Shown: piece after piece, positions 1 to 5,237 of the stretch | Layout of the letters: every line of letters begins with the position of its first letter | Numbering within the stretch: position 1 is the first letter of the stretch | Assembly: GCF_029868325.1 (NCBI RefSeq) | Contig: NZ_JARWNW010000227.1 | Coordinates: 1 to 32,424 of the forward strand | DNA from: Nocardia carnea | Lineage (GTDB): Bacteria > Actinomycetota > Actinomycetes > Mycobacteriales > Mycobacteriaceae | Direction: 5' to 3' | Length of the DNA: 32,424 nt | Notes under the pieces: model-generated | What the model saw: only the letters and a program-made list of their open reading frames with translations | Database searches by the model: none | Told to the model about the DNA's origin: nothing | Program-made: the position numbers and the translations under genes

Positions 1-312
1 GGATCGTTACCCGCCTTCGCCAGTAGCCAGGCGTTCACGACCACGTGCTAGGGCGCCAGCACCACCACCGTGCCCAACGTGTCGTAACCCGCCCCCCCCC
101 CCCCCCCCGGCCCAAAAAACCCCCCCCCCCCCGCCGAGAACCGCACCGGCGATCCGAGAAACGATCAGCGGGCTTCGAGCTGTTGATTTCATCGGAATGC
201 CCCATTCCTGTCGAGTCCACATCCCCGCCCCGGTTCGACGCGGCCAACAGTAACTACTCACTCGTTCACGGACAACGCCCAAGGGCAAAAACCTCCGATG
301 ACCGGCCGGTGA
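1..312. other. Left-edge non-coding stretch with possible gene relic
   Basis: No intact gene is visible here. On the minus strand, positions 89 down to 48 read GYDTLGTVVVLAP followed by a TAG stop and then HVVVNAWLLAKAG. This looks protein-like, but it is broken by the stop and begins directly beside the poly-C tract, so it may be a decayed membrane-protein fragment or a product of sequence error. The open frames on either strand are dominated by homopolymer-derived Pro or Gly runs and are not believable genes. The stretch lies downstream of the minus-strand membrane protein gene that ends at 313. Confidence 0.35.
92..132. repeat. Poly-C homopolymer tract
   Basis: The plus strand has 17 consecutive C (92-108), then a short GGCCC plus six-A interruption, then 13 consecutive C (120-132). 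Homopolymers this long are unusual even in a GC-rich genome. The tract may be a slippage-prone sequence or an assembly artefact; nothing in the window distinguishes these. Confidence 0.85.
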
Positions 313-939
313 TCAGGCCGACCCACCGTGCAGACCCGGTGTCCCGCGGAAGCCGGGCCGTCCGATGCGGGGATCGGCGGCGGCTGCGGGCGGAGCATCG
401 GCTACCCGGCGCCGCTCGACTGCATCGGCCTCACGCCGGTTGAAGGCAATATCGCGGACGCTGCGCACCGACAGCCGTCCGAGCGAGGTCGCGGCGAAGA
501 ACAGGATCAGCGCACCGAGACCGTAGAAGAATGTCAGCTGCACAAAGGCCTGCTTCCACTCGGACCCCGCGACCGGTTCACCGATATCGCCGAGCCCCAA
601 CGGGCCTGCCAGCAGCGGCCCGATCACAAACCACGCACCGGCCGCCGCGGCCAGCCACGCACCCGTACTCGCCACGACCCGGTTCCGGCTCAGCAGCATG
701 AGCAGCCCGCCGATTATCGCCACCACCCCGGGCAGCACCTGCAGCCAGCCGCGCGCGGCCGACCACACCCACGGCTCGTCGGGAGTATAGGAAAAACTGA
801 AATACGGCCCGATGAACGGGATGAGCGCACCCCAGATACCCAGCAGCAAGACAGCCAGACCACCCAGGGCACCGCGGCTACGCGGGATATGCAGGCGCCC
901 TCCGCGCCCACCGGAAACATTTTCGTCGACGTCTCTCAT
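313..939 (-). CDS. Four-TM membrane protein of unknown function
   Basis: The 208-aa product has about four hydrophobic segments: near residues 25-45 (GLAVLLLGIWGALIPFIG), 65-85 (LQVLPGVVAIIGGLLMLLS), 92-115 and 135-158. A hydrophilic, Arg/Pro/Ala-rich C-terminal tail of about 50 residues is probably cytoplasmic. I chose the ATG at 939 because GGAGG lies five bases upstream; an in-frame ATG at 963 lacks such a site. It resembles small integral membrane proteins that are common and uncharacterised in Nocardia and mycobacteria (from memory, not from a search). It lies 135 bp downstream of the DUF5313-like gene on the same strand and could be read from the same regulator-led transcript. No enzymatic motif is visible. 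Confidence 0.75.
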   Translation of the reverse strand: MRDVDENVSGGRGGRLHIPRSRGALGGLAVLLLGIWGALIPFIGPYFSFSYTPDEPWVWSAARGWLQVLPGVVAIIGGLLMLLSRNRVVASTGAWLAAAAGAWFVIGPLLAGPLGLGDIGEPVAGSEWKQAFVQLTFFYGLGALILFFAATSLGRLSVRSVRDIAFNRREADAVERRRVADAPPAAAADPRIGRPGFRGTPGLHGGSA

Positions 940-1074
940 GACGCCTCCAATCATCGACAGCAATGCCGACCACGCAGTACCCGAACCGAGCAGATCTACG
1001 CAGGTCCAGGCCGGAACAACCGTCGATCTTGTGCACGCCCCGGTACCGTTTCGCCAGTACCGCCAAACGAGGTG

Positions 1075-1509
1075 TCAGCCCCGGTTGAAGCGCCTCTCGT
1101 AACTCGCGCGTTCCTCGGCGGCGCGGCGCTGCCGATCCGGGTCGGCCAGTACGGGATCGAGCCCGTGCTTGACCAGCACATGACGCCGATGCACATACAC
1201 CAGCGCGACCGCGAAGAAGGCGAGCGGCAGGAACACCAGCGCGGCCATCGAAACGCCCATCCACCACGGGCCCGGCACCAGCGCGAACAGGCACAGCAGC
1301 GGAATCGGGGGCAACAGAAAGCGTTGCAGGTAGCGCCGGGTGGCGCCCGGACCGGTCTGGTCCCGAAGAACCCATTCCTGCATCGAGGACGGCAAGGGCC
1401 GGCCGAAGATATAGCGGATGCGCTGGATCAGCGTGGGAGTCCGATCGGTCACGTGGCCCTCCTGCCGGCCGTCCGAAGTCGCGTTGTCGCCGACCGTGGA
1501 CACGTTCAT
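1075..1509 (-). CDS. DUF5313-like small membrane protein
   Basis: The 144-aa protein has an N-terminal soluble part containing IQRIRYIFGRPLPSSMQEWV, two closely spaced hydrophobic helices (about residues 64-82 and 86-106, around PGPWWMG), and a basic C-terminus rich in Arg and Glu. The pattern of an RIRYxFG...LP...WVLxD start, a PGPxW turn and a charged tail matches the actinobacterial DUF5313 family as I recall it; its function is unknown. The start ATG overlaps the stop of the upstream MarR-type gene in an ATGA junction (1506-1509), so the two are very probably translationally coupled. Confidence is high that it is a gene, moderate for the family name. Confidence 0.8.
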   Translation of the reverse strand: MNVSTVGDNATSDGRQEGHVTDRTPTLIQRIRYIFGRPLPSSMQEWVLRDQTGPGATRRYLQRFLLPPIPLLCLFALVPGPWWMGVSMAALVFLPLAFFAVALVYVHRRHVLVKHGLDPVLADPDRQRRAAEERASYERRFNRG

Positions 1510-1976
1510 GATTCGTTGTCCGGATGGGCAACCGCTGCCCGCCGGGCCGCCTCGTTGACACGACCGAGCACTTCACGCAATTCATCGAGGTCACTCAGCT
1601 CCACACCGAGCCGGTCCACGACAGCGGGCGGGATCCGTTCGGCTTCCCGGCGTAACGCACGCCCCGCTTCGGTGAGGTCGACCACCAGGGTGCGTTCGTT
1701 GCCCGGATCGCGCCGCCGGGTGACGAGACCAGCACTCTCCAGCCGTTTGAGCAGCGGCGACAACGTGGGCGAATCGAGCTGAATTGCCTCAGCGATCGCC
1801 TTGACCGACATCGGCGCTTCCCCCCACAGCGCCAACATGACGAGATACTGCGGGTGCGTCAACCCGAGCGGCTCCAGCAGTGGCCGATACACGGCGAGCA
1901 CCGAGCGGTTGGCCACGGCAAGCGCAAAACACACCTGCCGCTCCAGCCGCAACGGATCATCGATCTCCGCAGTCAT
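1506..1976 (-). CDS. MarR-family regulator, OhrR-like
   Basis: The 156-aa protein is a winged-helix MarR-family repressor. The N-terminal part reads RLERQVCFALAVANRS with Cys16, followed by YRPLLEPLGLTHPQYLVML, then the recognition region SPTLSPLLKRLESAGLVTR and the wing RDPGNERTLVVDLT. The lone N-terminal Cys (Cys15 in Bacillus OhrR) and a following Tyr30 are hallmarks of the one-Cys organic-peroxide sensor OhrR; the second OhrR tyrosine is not obvious. I chose the ATG at 1976 because AGAGG precedes it and OhrR proteins start just before this point; a longer frame to 2051 runs through the operator. No ohr peroxidase gene is adjacent. Its operon partners are membrane proteins, so the signal may be a peroxide or another thiol-reactive compound. 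Autoregulation through the inverted repeat at 2019-2040 is likely. Confidence 0.85.
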   Translation of the reverse strand: MTAEIDDPLRLERQVCFALAVANRSVLAVYRPLLEPLGLTHPQYLVMLALWGEAPMSVKAIAEAIQLDSPTLSPLLKRLESAGLVTRRRDPGNERTLVVDLTEAGRALRREAERIPPAVVDRLGVELSDLDELREVLGRVNEAARRAAVAHPDNES

Positions 1977-2018
1977 CACACCTCTATTCGTCACCACCCG
2001 ACTCCAACATAACCCACA

Positions 2019-2040
2019 AATAGTTAATGCACAAACTATT
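2019..2040. promoter_or_regulatory. Inverted repeat, probable MarR/OhrR operator
   Basis: AATAGTT (2019-2025) and AACTATT (2034-2040) form a perfect 7-bp inverted repeat with an 8-bp spacer, 42 bp upstream of the regulator start. It is AT-rich in a GC-rich genome. Size and symmetry fit a MarR dimer site; binding is inferred. Confidence 0.6.
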
Positions 2041-2190
2041 AGCACGTGCACTCAATACCGCGGCGAGACATGCCTACCTCGGTTGCAGCGGGTCAACAGG
2101 CGCCGATCCGACCCAGCAGGGATACACCGATCCCGAAACTTCCATTGACCGAAGAGCAGAAACCCACCACGCCGGTCGGCTACGCCGACG

Positions 2191-2301
2191 ATTCGCTACG
2201 AGGTGACCAATTATGAAGGGCGCCCAGAGCAGCAGGAGATCACCGCCGCCCGAGACAACCTCTCCAAGCACCTGCGGTGCCGCCCTGGGGTAGTGGAATG
2301 A
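2191..2301 (+). pseudogene. Orphan C-terminal reading-frame fragment
   Basis: From 2191 the plus strand reads IRYEVTNYEGRPEQQEITAA and continues to KHLRCRPGVVE before a TGA at 2299-2301, 36 residues in all. The composition is protein-like, but there is no convincing start or ribosome binding site, and the same frame is closed by a stop at 2146-2148. It could be the tail of a gene whose front was lost, or coincidence. I do not recognise the family. Confidence 0.25.
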
Positions 2302-2307
2302 TGAAGA

Positions 2308-2337
2308 AAGCCCCTCCGACACTGGTGAGAGGGGCTT
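2308..2337 (-). terminator. Rho-independent terminator after tRNA-Pro
   Basis: AAGCCCCTC (2308-2316) pairs perfectly with GAGGGGCTT (2329-2337) across a 12-base loop, and a T-rich stretch (CTTTCTTC) follows in the minus-strand direction. It lies 9 bp past the tRNA 3' end and should end the tRNA transcript. Confidence 0.75.
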
Positions 2338-2346
2338 ACTTGATTG

Positions 2347-2420
2347 TCGGGCTGACAGGATTTGAACCTGCGACCACTTGACCCCCAGTCAAGTGCGCTA
2401 CCAAACTGCGCCACAGCCCG
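2347..2420 (-). tRNA. tRNA-Pro (anticodon GGG)
   Basis: The minus strand folds into a 74-nt cloverleaf. Acceptor CGGGCTG pairs with CAGCCCG and is followed by discriminator A. The D arm is GCGC...GCGC, the anticodon stem CTTGA/TCAAG encloses the loop CTGGGGG (T33, anticodon GGG, then G), and the T arm is GCAGG TTCAAAT CCTGT. Loop position 33 is T and GGG reads CCC codons, so this is tRNA-Pro(GGG). CCA is not encoded. The 3' end faces away from the biosynthetic operon. Confidence 0.95.
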
Positions 2421-2422
2421 TC

Positions 2423-2439
2423 GCACCCCGTCGGGGTGC
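2423..2439. repeat. 17-bp palindrome at the 5' flank of tRNA-Pro
   Basis: GCACCCCG (2423-2430) and CGGGGTGC (2432-2439) form a perfect palindrome around T2431, immediately upstream of the tRNA 5' end. In the precursor RNA it could be a leader hairpin next to the RNase P site. No role is demonstrated. Confidence 0.5.
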
Positions 2440-2766
2440 TCGATGAGATTACCTCAGAGTCGTTTGTGACTACTAATCGGCAGGTCAGAGGGGTGTTGAT
2501 CGGCTACGCAGGGCGTGGTGGACGTGCCGGGCAGCGGCGAGCGGAACGCATTCGCACTGCCACGAAGCATTGTGGTGCCGGTTCAGCTCACCGCGGGTCG
2601 CCTGCTGCCTCAGGTACCCGCCCTCACGAATACAGACCACGTTCGGCGCCGAATACGGTGTTGGCCGGCCCGTATCAGGAGCGGCACCCGCGGTGGAACT
2701 CATCCCGAAGTTCCGGCGGCAAAGAAATTGGGGGCAAGTGCGACCGACCGCCCGCTGATAGCTTTC
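2440..2766. promoter_or_regulatory. Intergenic region expected to hold the tRNA and operon promoters
   Basis: About 330 bp separate tRNA-Pro from the biosynthetic operon. The long open frames here lack ribosome binding sites and recognisable motifs, so I treat it as non-coding. It contains a perfect 12-bp palindrome TTCGGCGCCGAA (2642-2653). A minus-strand TAATCT near 2450 could be the tRNA -10 element. I see no strong sigma-70-type promoter for the operon. Because the downstream genes are packed without gaps, the operon promoter should lie here. Confidence 0.4.
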
Positions 2767-2798
2767 CGCCTGGATATCCGGCGGGTGATATCCAGGCG
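2767..2798. promoter_or_regulatory. 12-bp perfect inverted repeat at the operon leader
   Basis: CGCCTGGATATC (2767-2778) and GATATCCAGGCG (2787-2798) are perfect inverted arms around the 8-base spacer CGGCGGGT, ending 14 bp before the first ATG (2813) and touching the weak GAGGA ribosome binding site. It could be a repressor operator or an RNA hairpin limiting translation of the first gene. No T-tract follows, so a simple terminator is unlikely. Confidence 0.65.
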
Positions 2799-2812
2799 AG
2801 GACGGGCTGTAG

Positions 2813-3097
2813 ATGAGCGACGAAGGTACCCCACCGCATCCGGATCTGGTGGAGCGACTGGTGCGGTATTTCGGTGTGGTCACGGACACACGGCTGGGGC
2901 CGGACGACGACTACTTCGGTATGGGTCTGGTGAATTCGCTGCGAGCACTGGAGATCGTCGCCTATCTCGAGCGTACTTTCGACATCGAGATCGATATCGA
3001 CGATCTGGATCTGGACAATTTCCGGACGGCGCGGCGGACGGCCACCTTCGTCACCCGCAAATGTGGTCCCACCGCCGACCTGGGGACGGGCAGGTGA
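2813..3097 (+). CDS. Discrete acyl carrier protein, FkbJ-like
   Basis: This 94-aa carrier protein has the 4'-phosphopantetheine site at Ser42 in DDYFGMGLVNSLRALEI. The GxGLVNS form is typical of the discrete ACPs of the methoxymalonyl and hydroxymalonyl pathways (FkbJ, ZmaD type), unlike the GGxS seen in the NRPS carriers of this window. An acidic helix follows (DIEIDIDDLDLDNF). It is the first gene of the operon and its stop overlaps the GTG start of the FkbI-like gene (GTGA, 3094-3097). Expected role: to carry the glyceryl unit loaded by the FkbH domain while the FkbI- and FkbK-like enzymes oxidise it. The start ATG has a weak GAGGA upstream and sits just after an inverted repeat. Confidence 0.88.
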   Translation: MSDEGTPPHPDLVERLVRYFGVVTDTRLGPDDDYFGMGLVNSLRALEIVAYLERTFDIEIDIDDLDLDNFRTARRTATFVTRKCGPTADLGTGR

Positions 3098-4224
3098 GCC
3101 GGTTGGAGTCTCTACTGTGCCGCGCCGCCGCGGGTGCGGCCGAATGGGACCGCACGGGGATGCCGCGTGAAATGATCGGCGCCGCAGCAGAAGCGGGCGT
3201 GCTCGGGATGGATCGGCCGGTGCGTTACGGCGGTCGCGGCGCGGATGCGGCGGCAACCGGTCGCACGGCCGCCGAATTGGGTGCGGTGTGCACATCGCTG
3301 CGTTCGTTGTTCACGGTGCAGGGCATGGTCGCTGCGGCGATCGATCGCTGGGGCACCCCCGGGCAGCGTTCGCACTGGTTGCCCGGGTTGACGGGTGGTG
3401 AGCTGGTCGCGGCTCTCGCAGCGACGGAAGCCGGGGCCGGCAGTGACCTTTCGGGAATCACCACCCGTTTCACGGGTACCGGGGCCGAGCGACGTGTGTC
3501 CGGCCGCAAGCTATGGGTCACTTTCGGGGCGCTGGCCGATGTGGTGCTGGTGGTGGGGCGATCGGACGACGGCCCGGTTGCCGCGCTGGTGGAGAGGGAT
3601 CAGCCCGGCGTGCAGGTGGAACCGGTGACCGATCAGCTGGGCATGCGGGGCGCGCGCCTCGCGCACTTGACCTTCGATGCGGCGCGGGTGCCCGCCGGGA
3701 ATATCCTCGGCCGAGCGGGTTTCGGCTTGTCACATGTGCTGGGAACCGCACTCGACCACGGCAGGTACACGATCGCGTGGGGCTGCACCGGGATGGCGCG
3801 GGCGTGCCTGAGCGATGCCGCGGCGCATGCGCACGACCGGATCCAGGGCGATATCCGGCTCGCCGACCACCAATCGGTGCGTGCCGTGCTCGGACGCAGC
3901 TGGGTGGACGTGGCGGGTGCGGAGGCGCTGTGCCTCCGCGCGGCCGGTGACCGCGATGGCCGTGAGCCGACCGCGTACCTCACCACCATCGCCGCGAAAT
4001 ACGCGGCAGCCCGGGCAGCGTGCGCGGCGAGCGAGCGCGCGGTGCAGATGCTGGGCGCCGCGGGCTGCGCCCCCGGGAACCGGGCCGGCCGCTTCTTCCG
4101 CGACGCCAAGGTCATGCAGATCATCGAGGGCGCGCGCGAAATCGCCGAACAGGATCTCGGCGAGTTCGTGCTGCGGTCCGTCGGGGAATCGCGCGCCGCG
4201 GCGGCTCTGGTGGCGGAGAGCTGA
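3094..4224 (+). CDS. Acyl-CoA/acyl-ACP dehydrogenase, FkbI-like
   Basis: The 376-aa flavoprotein belongs to the acyl-CoA dehydrogenase fold: an N-terminal helical part, a middle FAD-binding section (LAATEAGAGSDLSGITTRF, GRKLWVTFGALADVVLVVG), and a C-terminal four-helix part ending in RFFRDAKVMQIIEGAREIAE, where the Glu of IIEGA is in the place of the usual catalytic base. In methoxymalonyl- and hydroxymalonyl-ACP pathways the FkbI homologue oxidises the C3 side of the glyceryl/hydroxyacyl-ACP unit. I chose the GTG at 3094, overlapping the ACP stop, because homologues begin at this point and the upstream in-frame extension is non-coding. The stop is 11 bp before the KAS III-like gene. Confidence 0.88.
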   Translation: MSRLESLLCRAAAGAAEWDRTGMPREMIGAAAEAGVLGMDRPVRYGGRGADAAATGRTAAELGAVCTSLRSLFTVQGMVAAAIDRWGTPGQRSHWLPGLTGGELVAALAATEAGAGSDLSGITTRFTGTGAERRVSGRKLWVTFGALADVVLVVGRSDDGPVAALVERDQPGVQVEPVTDQLGMRGARLAHLTFDAARVPAGNILGRAGFGLSHVLGTALDHGRYTIAWGCTGMARACLSDAAAHAHDRIQGDIRLADHQSVRAVLGRSWVDVAGAEALCLRAAGDRDGREPTAYLTTIAAKYAAARAACAASERAVQMLGAAGCAPGNRAGRFFRDAKVMQIIEGAREIAEQDLGEFVLRSVGESRAAAALVAES

Positions 4225-4235
4225 CGGCGGAATTC

Positions 4236-5237
4236 ATGATCTCTCTAGGACCGGTCTCGACCGCTTTCCCCGAATACACCGTCGCGATAGCCGATCTCGC
4301 CGAGCTTTCGGAACTACCGCCCGCTCGCCGCGCACACGCGCTGTCGCTCGGCATCACCTCCGTGCATTGCGCCGGCGATACCGCGGAACACGATCTCGCC
4401 GCCGAGGCGGCCCGCGGGGCACTCGACCGCGCGGGGCTGGCGGCGAGCGAACTCGACGCACTGCTGGTGGTCGGTGGGCGTGCACCGCGTTATCTGCTCT
4501 CCTCCGAAGCCACGCGCCTGCAGCAGCGCCTCGGCGCGGATCGCGCGTTCGTCGCGGGGATCGGCGAGCTCGGATGCGTGTCGATCTCGGCCGCGTTCAC
4601 CCTCGGGGCGGCGTTGCTGCGCGGGAACCCCCGATGCCGCACCGTACTCGTCGTCGCCGCGGCGACCGCCCCGACCCGGTTCCGCTATCGCGCGCCGATG
4701 ACGATCCTCGGTGACGGAGCCGCCGCCGTTGTGCTCGCTACCGGCCCCAAGGGCCTGTACCAGCTGGTCGACCACGAGGTACACAGCGACGGCCGCTACG
4801 CGGACCTGTTCCGGATCGACTACCGCGACCTACCGTCGGATCAGTGGCGCGAGACCTGCGCCGACGAGGCCACCTACAGCTTCCGGCTCGCGGTCGAAAG
4901 CCGCAATCGGTTCACCACGATGAACGACGAAATCATGTCCCGCAACGGATTACGTATGGACGATCTGGGTTCGGTACTGATACAGAACCTGTCGGCCGGC
5001 GCGTTCGCCTTCTGGGAGGAGGCGCTCGGCGTCGGCATCGATCCGGCCTGCCACCGCAATCTCGCCGGGTTCGGCCATCTCGGCTCGGCGGATGTGCTGG
5101 TCAATCTGAACCTCGCGGCGCGGACGCGCGCGCCGGGGGATCACCTGCTGCTGCTGAACAGCAGCCCGGTCGCGGCGTGGAGCACCAGTCTGCTGCGTCG
5201 CCTGCCGGACGGCGACACGGGAGGGACGGCTTCATGA
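4236..5237 (+). CDS. KAS III-like (FabH-fold) acyltransferase/synthase
   Basis: The 333-aa thiolase-fold protein resembles ketoacyl-ACP synthase III. The nucleophile is Cys114 in GELGCVSISAAF. The FabH His of the HQAN motif is replaced: the region reads IQNLSAGAF with Asn251. The FabH Asn position carries His281 in FGHLGSAD, with Asp286 nearby. This GHLGxxD form is one I associate with the divergent secondary-metabolite KAS III family that includes acyltransferases such as CerJ. Possible jobs: moving an acyl group to or from the discrete ACP, priming the line, or C-C/C-O bond formation as in tetronate cassettes, where KAS III, FkbH and ACP also occur together. It is translationally coupled to the next gene by ATGA (5234-5237). 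Confidence 0.82.
   Translation: MISLGPVSTAFPEYTVAIADLAELSELPPARRAHALSLGITSVHCAGDTAEHDLAAEAARGALDRAGLAASELDALLVVGGRAPRYLLSSEATRLQQRLGADRAFVAGIGELGCVSISAAFTLGAALLRGNPRCRTVLVVAAATAPTRFRYRAPMTILGDGAAAVVLATGPKGLYQLVDHEVHSDGRYADLFRIDYRDLPSDQWRETCADEATYSFRLAVESRNRFTTMNDEIMSRNGLRMDDLGSVLIQNLSAGAFAFWEEALGVGIDPACHRNLAGFGHLGSADVLVNLNLAARTRAPGDHLLLLNSSPVAAWSTSLLRRLPDGDTGGTAS

Noticed and set aside
328..1782. A 484-codon plus-strand open frame opposite the membrane-protein and MarR-type genes
   Set aside because: It is a high-GC shadow frame: Arg/Pro/His/Gln-rich, with no domain motifs, while the minus-strand genes have motifs, ribosome binding sites and an ATGA junction.
2347..2812. tRNA-Pro as the attachment site of an integrative element carrying the biosynthetic operon
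   Set aside because: The tRNA 3' end faces away from the operon, and no integrase or repeat of the tRNA 3' end was seen at the right boundary.
2515..3093. N-terminal extension of the acyl-CoA dehydrogenase to a start at 2515
   Set aside because: The extension overlaps the ACP gene in another frame, has no dehydrogenase features and is longer than the family; the GTG at 3094 overlaps the ACP stop as expected.
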